From Streptomyces radicis (GTDB lineage Bacteria > Actinomycetota > Actinomycetes > Streptomycetales > Streptomycetaceae), in assembly GCF_003626575.1 (NCBI RefSeq), contig NZ_RBDY01000026.1:34190-98189 (forward strand): DNA of 64,000 nucleotides, written 5' to 3'. Shown here in pieces: positions 42,657-50,824 of this stretch. A program made the position numbers and the translations under genes. The stretch's first letter is position 1. Each line of letters begins with the position of its first letter. The notes beneath the pieces were generated by a model that was not told the origin of the DNA, made no database searches, and worked only from the letters and a program-made list of their open reading frames with translations.

Positions 42657-43982
42657 ATGACCCACCTGCCCGCCCTGCTCGAAGAGCACGACCTCGCCGG
42701 GGCGCTCGAGTGGCTGGAGACGCAGCCGCCCTACGCCATCGCCGACGAGATCGCCCGCATGGGCTCGGTCGAGTCCGTCATCACGTTCCGGCTGCTCGAC
42801 AAGGACCGTGCCCTCGAGGTCTTCGAGGAGCTGGATCCGGTCGATCAGCAGGAGATCCTCCAGGGCCTGCGCGACCAGGCGTTCCGCGACCTCGTCGAGA
42901 ACATGGACCCGGACGACCGGGCCCGCATGCTCAACGAGGCCCCGGCCAAGGTCGCCCAGCGCGTGCTGGCCGGACTCAGCGCCCACGAGCGGCAGATGAC
43001 CGCGGCCCTGCTTGGCTACCCCGAGGGCTCGGTCGGCCGCTTCATGACGCCGGAGACGGTCGCGCTCCAGCAGGACCTGACGGTCAGCCAGGCCCTTGAG
43101 GTCGTCAGGCGGCGCGGGGCGCGCGCCGAGACGATCTACACCCTGCCCGTGGTGGACCGGGGGCGGCGGCTGACCGGGATCGTGGAGCTGCGCGAGCTGG
43201 TGCTGTCCGAGCCCGGCGCCCCGGTGTCCGCCCTGGTGGTGACCGAGCCCGCCAAGGCCAGGGCGACGGACCCCGCGGAGGACGCGGCGCGCCTGATGCG
43301 CGAGACCAACGTGCTCGACCTGCCGGTGGTGGACAGCGAGGACCGCCTGGTCGGGCTGCTGACCAGCGACGACGCGTTCGAGGTCATCGAGGCGGCGGAC
43401 ACCGAGGACGTCGCGCGGCAGTCGGGCGCCGAGCCGCTCGAGCGGCACTACATGTCGGCGAGCGTCTTCCGGCTCTCGCGGACCCGGGTCGTCTGGCTGA
43501 TGCTGCTCATGGTGGCCGCGACCCTGACCGTTTCCGTCACCCAGCTCTTCGAGGGTGAGCTGAACGCCGTCACGGATCTGGCGCTTTTCGTTCCGCTGTT
43601 GATCGGCACGGGGGGCAACTCCGGCGCGCAGGCCGCCACCGCCGCCGTCCGCGCGCTCGCGGTGGGCGAGGTGCGCACGTCCGACCTGCTCCGGGTGATC
43701 TGGCGCGAGTGCCGCACGGGGCTGCTGCTCGGCTGCATGCTGGCCGTGGTCGGCTTCCTGGTGGGCGGCCTGTTCGTCGGCTGGGACGTGGCCGCGGTGG
43801 TCGCCGTCACGCTCGTGGTCATCTGCGCCTGGGCCTCCACGGTGGGCGGCACGATGCCGCTGCTGGCGAAGAAGCTGCGGATCGACCCCGCGGTGGTCTC
43901 GGCCCCCATGGTCACCACGCTCGTGGACGCGACGGGCCTGGTCATCTACTTCTCGACGGCCAAGGTGGTTCTGGGCATCTGA
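42657..43982 (+). CDS. mgtE: Magnesium transporter MgtE
   Basis: A 441-residue Mg2+ channel. The N-terminal helical domain (1-~125, ARMLNEAPAKVAQRVL), two CBS domains (~130-250, starting GRFMTPETVALQQDLTVSQ) and five membrane helices are present. Signature motifs: LLIGTGGNSGAQAATA and WASTVGGTMPLLAKKL with RIDPAVVSAPMVTTLVDATG near the end. A long leader precedes it. Confidence 0.94.
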   Translation: MTHLPALLEEHDLAGALEWLETQPPYAIADEIARMGSVESVITFRLLDKDRALEVFEELDPVDQQEILQGLRDQAFRDLVENMDPDDRARMLNEAPAKVAQRVLAGLSAHERQMTAALLGYPEGSVGRFMTPETVALQQDLTVSQALEVVRRRGARAETIYTLPVVDRGRRLTGIVELRELVLSEPGAPVSALVVTEPAKARATDPAEDAARLMRETNVLDLPVVDSEDRLVGLLTSDDAFEVIEAADTEDVARQSGAEPLERHYMSASVFRLSRTRVVWLMLLMVAATLTVSVTQLFEGELNAVTDLALFVPLLIGTGGNSGAQAATAAVRALAVGEVRTSDLLRVIWRECRTGLLLGCMLAVVGFLVGGLFVGWDVAAVVAVTLVVICAWASTVGGTMPLLAKKLRIDPAVVSAPMVTTLVDATGLVIYFSTAKVVLGI

Positions 43983-44067
43983 GGGCGGCTCACGGCGCGC
44001 GCCATCGCCGTTCGTGCCGGTGGTATTTGGGTGGCCGAGCGCCCGGGGACCACCTACCGTGCGGACC

Positions 44068-45345
44068 ATGACGACAGCGGCCGCGGGTGCGGCGGACATC
44101 GAGGTCCGGATCGTTCGCGACGAGGACTCGGAGGAGTGGCAGCGCGCCCTGTCCAACGGTTTTCTGAGCCCCGCGCGCACCGGCGAGGCCGCCGCCGAGT
44201 GGTGGCGCCCGCGCTTCGCGCCGGGGCGCATCCTCGGCGCGTTCGACGGCGCGCGGTGCGTGGGAACGTTTCACAGCCTGGAGTTCGCGCTCACCGTGCC
44301 CGGCGGCGCGACGCTGCCCGTGGACGGCGTCGCGGGCGTCACCGTCGCCACGTCGCACCGCCGCCGCGGGATCCTGCGCCGCATGATGGAGCTCGACCTG
44401 GAGCGGGCGCGGGAGCGCGGCGACGTCTTCGCGCTGCTCAACGCCGCCCAGTACGGCATCTACGGGCGGTTCGGCTTCGGGCCCGCGATCCGTTACACGG
44501 GCGTGGAGATCGAGGTCGCGCGGTCACGCGGCCCGCGCCCCGGGGTGGGGGAGCTGCCCGTGGGCGCGGCGATCGAGCCGTTGACGATGGCCGAGCTGGT
44601 CAAGGCCGGGCCCGACCTGTACGACCGCTTCCGCGTGCGGCAGCCGGGCGCGATCAGCAGGTCGCCGCTGTGGTGGGCGCTCGAGACGGGCCAGGCGGAG
44701 CCCTCCGCGGGCGGCCGGGCCACCGAGCCGATCGCCGTCGCCTACCGCGATCCCGGGGGCCGGATCACGGGCCTGCTGACCTACCGCGCCGACAACGCCT
44801 TCTCCGGCGGTGACCCGCACACGACCGTGACCGTGGTGGACCACTTCGCCCTCGACCGCACGGCCGAGGCGGCGCTGTGGCGGCACGCCCTGTCGATCGA
44901 GTGGGCGGGCCGCCTCGTCGTCCCGCACCTCGCCCCCGACGACCCGCTGCCCCGCCTGCTGGTCAACCCCCGCGCGGCGCTCCCGCTGCGCCGCAGCCAC
45001 GAGGACCACTGGCTGCGCGTCCTCGACGCGCCACGGGCGTTCGCCGCCCGCACCTACGAGGCCCCTGGCCGCACGGTGTTCGAGGTCGCCGACGCCCAGG
45101 GCTATGTCGCGGGCCGCTGGTCCCTCGAGACCGCGGCGGACGGCACGGGCGTCCTGACCCGCACCGACGACCCCGCCGAACTGGCCCTGGACGCGGGCGC
45201 GTTGAGCAGCGTCTACCTGGGCGACGCGACCGTGCCGCACCTGGAGGCCGCGGGCCTGATCACCGAGCTCACTCCGGGCGCGGCCCACCGCGCGGGCCTT
45301 CAGCTGCGAACGTCGTTCGCCCCTTGGTGTCCGGTGACTTTCTGA
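44068..45345 (+). CDS. Eis-like GNAT N-acetyltransferase
   Basis: A 425-residue protein with the three-part Eis layout. It has an N-terminal GNAT domain with VAGVTVATSHRRRGILRRMM (acetyl-CoA P-loop) and NAAQYGIYGRFGFGPAI, a second degenerate GNAT region, and a C-terminal SCP-like domain ending with the C-terminal carboxylate motif region. Eis proteins acetylate amines, including aminoglycosides in mycobacteria. Start: ATG at 44068, with GTG at 44059 as an alternative with better-spaced purines. Confidence 0.85.
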   Translation: MTTAAAGAADIEVRIVRDEDSEEWQRALSNGFLSPARTGEAAAEWWRPRFAPGRILGAFDGARCVGTFHSLEFALTVPGGATLPVDGVAGVTVATSHRRRGILRRMMELDLERARERGDVFALLNAAQYGIYGRFGFGPAIRYTGVEIEVARSRGPRPGVGELPVGAAIEPLTMAELVKAGPDLYDRFRVRQPGAISRSPLWWALETGQAEPSAGGRATEPIAVAYRDPGGRITGLLTYRADNAFSGGDPHTTVTVVDHFALDRTAEAALWRHALSIEWAGRLVVPHLAPDDPLPRLLVNPRAALPLRRSHEDHWLRVLDAPRAFAARTYEAPGRTVFEVADAQGYVAGRWSLETAADGTGVLTRTDDPAELALDAGALSSVYLGDATVPHLEAAGLITELTPGAAHRAGLQLRTSFAPWCPVTF

Positions 45346-45391
45346 GCATGATGGGGGACGACAACCGTCCGTCACATGAGGAGAACGCACC

Positions 45392-45862
45392 GTGCGTCCC
45401 GCCCGTTTCCAGCAGTTCGCGATCGACACCTACCGGGCCGCGGGGCTCGGGGCCGAGCCGTGGAACGAGAAGACGAAGCGGCCCTACGGCGTCAAGGTGC
45501 GGCTCGCCTCGGGCGCCGAGGTGTGGCACGCGATCACGACGCAGTCGCGCGAGGGCGACGACTTCGAGCGGCCCGAGGAGCCGGTGGAGAAGGACGCCCC
45601 CGAGCCGGTGGCCGTGCCGGAACTCGGCGCCGGGCGCGTGCGACTGCTCGACGTCGAGCGCCACCTGGTGGCCCTGCTGACCAACGCCGGATCGACCGAG
45701 ATGGCCCGGGTCTACGGCTACTCCGACCGGGAACAGCCTGGCCGCTCGCCCGGGTTCGGAGTCGAATTCCACAGCGGGGCACGGGCGTTCGCGTCCTTCG
45801 TCCACGCGATGAGGTCGGGACAAGCCCCAGGGCAGCCGTTCGACCTGCCCGCCGAGGTGTGA
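45392..45862 (+). CDS. Conserved hypothetical protein
   Basis: A 156-residue soluble protein; GTG at 45392 has a good RBS (gaggagaa). It has no membrane segments. Conserved-looking stretches are FQQFAIDTYRAAGLGAEPWNE and KRPYGVKVRLASGAEVWHAI. A Pro/Glu linker and a C-terminal ARVYGYSDREQPG follow. The function is unknown. Its stop sits in a 12-bp perfect palindrome (45857-45868) between the convergent genes. Confidence 0.65.
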   Translation: MRPARFQQFAIDTYRAAGLGAEPWNEKTKRPYGVKVRLASGAEVWHAITTQSREGDDFERPEEPVEKDAPEPVAVPELGAGRVRLLDVERHLVALLTNAGSTEMARVYGYSDREQPGRSPGFGVEFHSGARAFASFVHAMRSGQAPGQPFDLPAEV

Positions 45863-45890
45863 TCACACGTTGGGTGAGCGCGTCGGGTGA

Positions 45891-47507
45891 TCACGTCGCG
45901 TCGGAGGCCAGGGCGTAGCAGTCCTCGTAGGCCGTGCCCGCGCTCAGGTGCCACGCGCCCGCGTGCGGGCTGAGGAACGCGCCGGTGGTGGTGCGGATCA
46001 CCAGCTCGTACGCGCCCGGCGCGAGCGTCAGCGTCTCCGCCGGGCGCTCGGCGTCCGTTCCGCACGCCTCCCCGAAGACCCCGTCGAGCTCGCCGCGCGT
46101 CGTGCAGTCGGCGCACGCGTCGAGCGTCGCCGTGCCGGTCTCGGGGCCGGTCCACAGGATTTCGAGGGCCTCGGGCGAGTCGTTGACCACCTTGACCGTC
46201 ACCGTCCCGCCGGGGGCGGTGCCCACCGGGGTCGGCTCGGGGAGCTCGCCGGTGCGGCCCTCGTTGACCTCGCGGATCTCGACCGCGATCAGCAGGTCCT
46301 CGGCCACCGAGGCGCGCCCGTCGTCGGGGTAGCCGTCGACGAGCCGCTCCAGCGCGTCGCGCGCCTGCCCGTACCGTTCGGCGTCGTAGTGGGTCACGCC
46401 GCACTCGTAGAGCGAACGCCCCACCGAGTCCTCCGCCTCCGTCAGCCGCTCGGGCGTGGCCGCGGCCAGCGCGAGCACGGCCTCGAACGCGTCGCCCGCC
46501 TCGCAGAACGCGCCCTCCGCGAACCGCGCCTCGCCGCATGCGAACTGCGCGCCCGGCAGGTCGCTCCGCGCGCGGGACGCCAGCCGTTCGGCCTCGTCCG
46601 ACTCGACCGCCGCCAGGTCCTCCAACGCCCGCAGGTCGGCGACCGTTTCGCAGGGCCGCTCGGCGAGGTCGGCCGTTCCGGCGGCGTACAGCGCGTCGAG
46701 GCGCTCGGGGACGTGCGCGGCCTCGGCCGTGCCGGGGTGCTGGGCGCGGACAGCGGTGTACGCGGCGACGGCGGCGCCATAGGCCGCGCCCAGGTCGTCG
46801 GCGGTGGGGCCCGTCGCGGCCTCGGCCAGCGCGTCGGCGGCGAGCAGCCGCACCTGGCCGAGGCGTTGTTCGGCGCCCGTCCAGGGCGGGGCGCCGTCGT
46901 AGAGGGCGAGATAGGACTCGTAGCCGCGGACCGCGCCCCGGTAGTCGCCGCGCCCTGCGGACGCCTCCGCGTCGAGCGCGACGGCGCACGCGTCGCGCCC
47001 GGTGCGCGCGTCGGCGGACGCGGGGCTCAGCACGAACTCGTAACGGCTCGCGGAGGCGCGCGCGTAGTGCGCCAGCGCGTCCGCGCAGTCGCGCGCCGCG
47101 TGTGCGCGCTCCGCGCGCTCCAACGCTTCGGTCGGGAGGGCGCGGTACCAGGCGAGCCCCGACGCGACGAGCAGCAGCAGGACGCCGCCCGTCGCGAACG
47201 GCACCCACGGCCGCCCGGTCGGCGCGGCCGGATCGGGAACGGGCAGGTGGCGCGGGCGCCGGTAGCCGTCGACGACCTGGGCGGCGAGCCACGCCGTGTA
47301 GAGGGGGATCCAGAGCAGGGGCGTTCCGGCGGCGTTCCACGCGTTGGCGGCGAGGATCAGCAGCGCGGTGCCCACCCAGGAGGCGCAGGCGCGGGCGCGG
47401 AGCCGCAGGTAGAGGTAACCGGCGCCGGTGCCACTGGCGTTGAGCAGGGCGGCGGCGATGCCTCGCCGCCTGACGAGCTCAGGCCGATAACCGCCGATGC
47501 TCCCCAT
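45891..47507 (-). CDS. Large membrane-anchored, helical-repeat (TPR-like) protein of unknown function
   Basis: A 538-residue protein. The N-terminal third has three or four hydrophobic segments (~15-125). Then come ~260 residues of Ala/Glu-rich helices with repeated spaced Tyr and small residues (DALAHYARASASRYEF, AVRGYESYLALYDG, YDAERYGQARDALERLV), in TPR-like style. A C-terminal beta-rich domain has a Cys pair (LDACADC) and two more Cys. No named family is recognised. It is convergent with the 45392 gene. Confidence 0.6.
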   Translation of the reverse strand: MGSIGGYRPELVRRRGIAAALLNASGTGAGYLYLRLRARACASWVGTALLILAANAWNAAGTPLLWIPLYTAWLAAQVVDGYRRPRHLPVPDPAAPTGRPWVPFATGGVLLLLVASGLAWYRALPTEALERAERAHAARDCADALAHYARASASRYEFVLSPASADARTGRDACAVALDAEASAGRGDYRGAVRGYESYLALYDGAPPWTGAEQRLGQVRLLAADALAEAATGPTADDLGAAYGAAVAAYTAVRAQHPGTAEAAHVPERLDALYAAGTADLAERPCETVADLRALEDLAAVESDEAERLASRARSDLPGAQFACGEARFAEGAFCEAGDAFEAVLALAAATPERLTEAEDSVGRSLYECGVTHYDAERYGQARDALERLVDGYPDDGRASVAEDLLIAVEIREVNEGRTGELPEPTPVGTAPGGTVTVKVVNDSPEALEILWTGPETGTATLDACADCTTRGELDGVFGEACGTDAERPAETLTLAPGAYELVIRTTTGAFLSPHAGAWHLSAGTAYEDCYALASDAT

Positions 47508-47589
47508 GCGCAGCCCTCCGGATCGACACCCACCGCCCCCATTTCACACGCCGTGCACACGTGGGCGGTTCCCGGGGGTGTGGGATCCC

Positions 47590-47660
47590 CTGCGGGTGGC
47601 TTGGTGGGGTGCCCTGCGGGTGGCTTGGTGGGTGCCCTTGCGCTGCGGGTGGCTTGATGG
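47590..47660 (+). repeat. Three direct copies of an 18-bp unit
   Basis: ctgcgggtggcttggtgg at 47590-47607 and 47614-47631, and with one change at 47643-47660. Spacing is 24 and 29 bp. It lies just before the left inverted element. Confidence 0.85.
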
Positions 47661-47670
47661 GGGCGGCTCA

Positions 47671-47906
47671 TGGCTGGACGTCCTCCCGTTCGCCGTCTGC
47701 CGAGTGTCGGGTGTGGGGCGGTGCGGGTCAGAGCTTGGCACCTACGGGGGAGGGGGCGTCGGGGGACCGGCCGTCCCGGTAAACGGTCGGTCTCGTCGCT
47801 GGCCGGGACCGTTCGCCGAACGGGCGCGGCCGCGTCCCTCGTCGGCGGCCGTTTTCCCGGTGGTCGGCTGAGGTGGCGCGCACCCTTCGGGCCTGCCCTG
47901 GCCGCC
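47671..47906 (+). repeat. Left copy of a ~236-bp inverted element
   Basis: The first 32 bp (47671-47702) are identical to the reverse complement of 51126-51157, and the last 35 bp (47872-47906) to that of 50923-50957. The interior is diverged but alignable (ggcacctacggg, gaggggg, cggccgtcc). Together the two copies bracket a 3-kb islet. It could be a MITE-like or other dispersed repeat. Confidence 0.85.
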
Positions 47907-48043
47907 CGAAGCGTTTTCATTCCTGGCGCACGTTGAGCTCAGGTAGCGGGCCGGTGCTTATCTGCGGCTCACTGATCGTTTCCGTATGAGCTGAAGGGCT
48001 CGCGTTCGACGATCTCGGTGGGCACAGCGGAGTGGCTTGCCCG

Positions 48044-48541
48044 TCAAGGGAGAACCAACCTCTGCCTGCCGTCGATGAGTTCGCGCACGGCGTCCAAGTG
48101 GCCAGCGTGGGTGGCGGTCTCGGTGATCACGTGCAGGATGACCTCGCGCAGGTTGTAGAGGCGCCAGTCACCGAAGAAGTCCGGCCACCAGCTCGGGGCC
48201 GCCTCCAGGTCGGCGCTGGCAAGGAAGGTGTCGGCGAGCTCCCCTTCCTTGCGGTAGAGAGCGAAGACCTCCTCGGCTGTCTTCTCCGGGGCGGGCTGCC
48301 ACGCGTTCTCCCCGGACCCGAGGATCTCTTCGATCGCTGCTTGCTCCCCGGCAGCAACCGCGCGGAACCAGAACTTCTCGGCGTCCAGGGCGAGATGGTG
48401 CACCAGCCCAAGGCATGTCCAGCCGGACGGCAGAACCGGGCGCCGCAGCGCCTCTTCGTCCAGGCCCTCCAAGATGCCCAGGACGTGCTTGCGCTTGCTG
48501 TTCAGGACGCCGAGTAGCGTCGTCAGTTCAGTGTCAGCCAT
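48044..48541 (-). CDS. DinB/DUF664 family protein
   Basis: A 165-residue four-helix-bundle protein. The DinB/mycothiol-dependent-isomerase fold is suggested by LGVLNSKRKHVLGILEGLDEEALRRPVLPSGWTCLGLVHHLALDAEKFWF and the C-terminal ILHVITETATHAGHLDAVRELIDG, where His residues (HH, HAGH) form the expected metal triad. Members often link to thiol-dependent detoxification, but the role is unassigned. Start: ATG at 48541, ten residues inside a longer frame. It belongs to the lower-GC islet. Confidence 0.8.
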   Translation of the reverse strand: MADTELTTLLGVLNSKRKHVLGILEGLDEEALRRPVLPSGWTCLGLVHHLALDAEKFWFRAVAAGEQAAIEEILGSGENAWQPAPEKTAEEVFALYRKEGELADTFLASADLEAAPSWWPDFFGDWRLYNLREVILHVITETATHAGHLDAVRELIDGRQRLVLP

Positions 48542-48559
48542 GGGCCGGACCCTATGCGG

Positions 48560-48702
48560 CCCCACTGACACCAGCTCATAATGCCGTCCAGGGTTGCCCG
48601 GTCGGGAACACGCAGCCGCCCGGAGTAGCGGCGGCGCCGTTCGGGAGCGGGTGGCAGCAACGGCACCACCTGCTCAACCCATTTCTGGAACGACCAGTTA
48701 TG
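48560..48702 (-). pseudogene. N-terminal remnant of an IS5-like transposase
   Basis: On the minus strand a frame encodes WSFQKWVEQVVPLLPPAP followed by RRRRYSGRLRVPDRATLDGI. This matches the well-known start of IS5-family transposases (an E-PLLPP block, then YPGR.R..DRA.L.GI). The similarity stops abruptly near 48577 and no catalytic DDE part is present. It is therefore a decayed insertion remnant lying between the DinB and DUF397 genes. Confidence 0.6.
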
Positions 48703-48727
48703 CCGGGGCGGAATGCTCTTCTCAGAC

Positions 48728-48760
48728 GGGGCACGTCTTGTGTTGAACAAAGCGTGCCCC
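48728..48760 (-). terminator. Hairpin after DUF397 gene
   Basis: ggggcacg (48728-48735) with cgtgcccc (48753-48760), and an inner ttgt (48738-48741)/acaa (48747-48750) pair around gttga. It lies 13 bases past the DUF397 stop. The loop block ttgtgttgaacaaa recurs at 50829 near the other operon's end. Confidence 0.8.
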
Positions 48761-48773
48761 GCTGTGGAAGGGC

Positions 48774-48980
48774 CTACAGCCCCCCGTGACGCACGGCGTC
48801 TATGAAGGACTGCCAGTTGTCGGGTTGGAAGACGAGCATGCCCCGGGTGCGGTCCTTGGTGTCTCGGACCGCGTGTTGTCCTGATCCGAGCCGACCACGC
48901 TCGACGCACCCGTTGTCGCTGCCGCTATAACTGCTCTTGTGCCAGGCGACGTCGGCGTGTGGGTGGCGCGTGGTATCCAT
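48774..48980 (-). CDS. DUF397 protein
   Basis: A 68-residue protein. The family signature is WHKSSYSGSDNGCVERG near the N-terminus, then RDTKDRTRGMLVF and FIDAVRHGGL. DUF397 proteins in Streptomyces pair with XRE/DUF5753 regulators (as in the WhiJ-type loci) and are proposed to act as antagonistic partners. Here the gene starts one base after the stop of such a regulator, so translation is coupled. Confidence 0.92.
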   Translation of the reverse strand: MDTTRHPHADVAWHKSSYSGSDNGCVERGRLGSGQHAVRDTKDRTRGMLVFQPDNWQSFIDAVRHGGL

Positions 48981-48981
48981 G

Positions 48982-49803
48982 TCAGGCTTCCTTGATCAGG
49001 TCCCGCAGGTACCGCTTCGACGCGGCGGGCGACAGCGCTGCGGCCGTCAACTCATCCCACGTCTTGGTGTAGTGCGGAACGTCCTGCCGCTGTTCCAACA
49101 TCGTACCGCCGGTGATGTGCTCCAACCAGACAACGTCCGCCGGGGGCTCGCCCCTCAAGCTGAAGATGGTGAAGGGTGGCCACTGGTTGATCGGCAACGC
49201 GGCGTCCAAGGGGAGCACTTGGATGTTGACGTTGGGCAGCTTCGACTGTCGCAGCAGATGCTCGATCTGCTCGCCCACCTCCTCTCGCGTGCCGGGAATG
49301 CGGTGCAGGGCGGGCACATCGATGATCGCCCTCAGCATGAATCCCGCCTGGTTCTCCAGGTGCTCCTGCCGCTTCAACCGGGCGTTGACCAGCGGGTCCA
49401 CTCGGTCGGCGTTGGTCGCCGCGATCACCTGCCGCATGTATGCCTCGGTCTGCAACAGACCCGGCAACACCTGGTTCTCGTAGGACCGTACGAGCTGTGA
49501 GTCGGACTCCAGCGTCAGGTAGTCCTTGAGCGAGTCGTGGAACAACGGGCCCGCGTTGCTCCACCAGTCGACCTTGTGGATCTCCTTCGCCAGCCGCTTC
49601 AGGTTGACGCGGTACTGGTCGTCCTCGACGCCGTAGAGGTTCAGCAGGAGCGTCAGGTCGATCTGCCGGATGCCTCTTCGACCGGTCTCGATCTGGCTGA
49701 TCTTCGGGTGTCCGCACTCCAGCGCGTCGGCCGCCTCCTGGACGGTGAGGCCCGCGGCCGTGCGGAGTTGGCGCAGCTCACCGCCGAGGCGGCGGCTGCG
49801 CAT
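48982..49803 (-). CDS. XRE-family regulator with DUF5753 domain
   Basis: A 273-residue protein. The N-terminal HTH is LRQLRTAAGLTVQEAADALECGHPKISQIETGRRG. The C-terminal DUF5753 domain runs from ~90 (VRSYENQVLPGLLQTEAYMRQVI) to the end (PHYTKTWDELTAAALSPAAS). The AGGAGG at the complement of about 49815-49822 favours the ATG at 49803 (11-nt spacing) over the ATGs at 49812, 49827 and 49833. It pairs with DUF397 downstream and lies divergent from a three-gene small-protein operon. Confidence 0.92.
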   Translation of the reverse strand: MRSRRLGGELRQLRTAAGLTVQEAADALECGHPKISQIETGRRGIRQIDLTLLLNLYGVEDDQYRVNLKRLAKEIHKVDWWSNAGPLFHDSLKDYLTLESDSQLVRSYENQVLPGLLQTEAYMRQVIAATNADRVDPLVNARLKRQEHLENQAGFMLRAIIDVPALHRIPGTREEVGEQIEHLLRQSKLPNVNIQVLPLDAALPINQWPPFTIFSLRGEPPADVVWLEHITGGTMLEQRQDVPHYTKTWDELTAAALSPAASKRYLRDLIKEA

Positions 49804-49907
49804 CGTGGGCATGTCCTCCTGTGGCATGGCCATATGATGTCCGCACCCTGTGGCTGCAACAAGATGCGCCCACGGGAGTCATCAATTCGAGGGAATCTCC
49901 TGAGGAA

Positions 49908-49921
49908 CACTTGCCTAAGTG
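49908..49921. promoter_or_regulatory. Short inverted repeat in the divergent promoter region
   Basis: cactt (49908-49912), gcct, aagtg (49917-49921). It lies midway in the lower-GC 231-bp gap between the XRE and small-protein operons and is a candidate operator for the regulator. This is inference from position and symmetry only. Confidence 0.3.
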
Positions 49922-50034
49922 ATGCGTTCCGCGCGACTATCGTGGGCAATTGTTCGCACACTCCGCGTCACCGGATGTGTGCCTCTCCCGCGCACATGTC
50001 CCGAACAGCGGTTCAAGCAGCGGCAGGTGACTGT

Positions 50035-50181
50035 ATGACGACGACTCCGGAGGAGCCACCGCCCCCCGACGACACACCCGCGTGCGACGACACTCGTCGC
50101 CGATCGGCAGAACTGGCCGCCCAATGGGACGAGTTGAGCCAGCTCATCGACGAACACCTCAAGAAGCTGGGGGAGAAGTGA
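50035..50181 (+). CDS. 48-residue small protein, first of coupled trio
   Basis: ATG at 50035 with CAGGTGA before it. The N-terminal half is Pro/Asp/Thr-rich (TTPEEPPPPDDTPACDD). The C-terminal half is a predicted amphipathic helix (RRSAELAAQWDELSQLID). Its TGA overlaps the next ATG as TGATG (50179-50183). No family is recognised. Confidence 0.65.
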   Translation: MTTTPEEPPPPDDTPACDDTRRRSAELAAQWDELSQLIDEHLKKLGEK

Positions 50182-50537
50182 TGCGCAGCGACGAGATCGA
50201 GCCGGGGATACGGCGGATCGAGGTGGAGGCCGCCTCGATACGGCGCGGGGATGTACTGACCCTGGGCGGGCGGCCGTTGATCGTGCTCGACCATGTCGCT
50301 GTGCGTGACGGCGAGTTGTCCATCAGCTTTGTCTCCGGGGAGCGGCTGTCCGTCAACCCCGCGACATCGTTGATCGCGCTGCGCGCGGACGCGCCGGGGC
50401 TTCAGACGCGGTCGTTCTGGGCCGTACGCCTGCCGGACCGGCCGCACGAGATACCCGGGCGCGCCGAGATCGTGGCCCAGGTCGTCCTGGGGTGCGCGTT
50501 GATCCTGACGATCGGGCTCGCGGTGGTGGTGCGATGA
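50181..50537 (+). CDS. 118-residue small membrane protein, second of trio
   Basis: A beta-rich N-terminal domain of about 70 residues (VEAASIRRGDVLTLGGRPLIVLD..., SFVSGERLSVNP) is followed by a linker and one C-terminal membrane helix (VAQVVLGCALILTIGLAVVV). The N-terminal domain matches that of the next gene product closely in pattern (A/T-S-x-I-x-x-GD-x-L-x-x-GG-x-P-x-x-V-x-D), so the two are probably paralogues. It overlaps both neighbours by 1-4 bp. Confidence 0.65.
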   Translation: MRSDEIEPGIRRIEVEAASIRRGDVLTLGGRPLIVLDHVAVRDGELSISFVSGERLSVNPATSLIALRADAPGLQTRSFWAVRLPDRPHEIPGRAEIVAQVVLGCALILTIGLAVVVR

Positions 50538-50773
50538 GCCAGAGCGGGATGGTGGCCGTCGAGGTGACCGCCTCCACGATCAAGTGCGGAGATCAACTGG
50601 TCATCGGTGGCACGCCGTTCATGGTGTGCGACATGACGGCCCTCGCGGGCGGCGGGAAGTTGCTGCACTTCGCGGGGGGCGAGTCGTTCCACATGGGCTG
50701 CTTCACGGTCCTGTGGGCCAGCCGCCATGTCTCCCAACTCCCCGGCTTCGTCCGCAGAACGCGGCGCGGCTGA
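50534..50773 (+). CDS. 79-residue protein paralogous to its neighbour
   Basis: ATG at 50534 overlaps the previous stop as ATGA. The sequence VTASTIKCGDQLVIGGTPFM and DMTALAGGGKLLHFAGGESF parallels the N-terminal domain of the preceding protein, but the membrane helix is missing and the tail is short and basic (VRRTRRG). It has three Cys. No named family is known to me. Confidence 0.65.
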   Translation: MSQSGMVAVEVTASTIKCGDQLVIGGTPFMVCDMTALAGGGKLLHFAGGESFHMGCFTVLWASRHVSQLPGFVRRTRRG

Positions 50774-50824
50774 CCGGCTGCGGCCGAGCGCGGGTCACGC
50801 CGCCCTGGCCAACGCCCCGGCGCA

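Larger units (their letters stand above)
47508..48043 (-). other. 536-bp gap with tandem repeats and the left inverted element
   Basis: No gene is credible. It contains three copies of ctgcgggtggcttg (47590, 47614 and 47643) and the 236-bp element 47671-47906. Small open frames here lack support. Confidence 0.6.

Noticed and set aside
42463..42660. 65-residue open frame in the mgtE leader
   Set aside because: No RBS, overlaps mgtE start; more likely part of a structured leader.
40391..44231. Two long minus-strand open frames opposite cdd, deoA and mgtE
   Set aside because: Shadows; plus-strand genes have full catalytic motifs.
45857..45868. 12-bp palindrome gtgtgatcacac as a CRP-like site
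   Set aside because: It lies between two convergent stop codons, with no promoter to regulate, and lacks the six-base spacer of CRP sites.
47357..47920. Minus-strand frame containing ARAGPKGARH, with a similar plus-strand frame at 50831-51100
   Set aside because: The similarity comes from the inverted elements themselves, not from a protein family.
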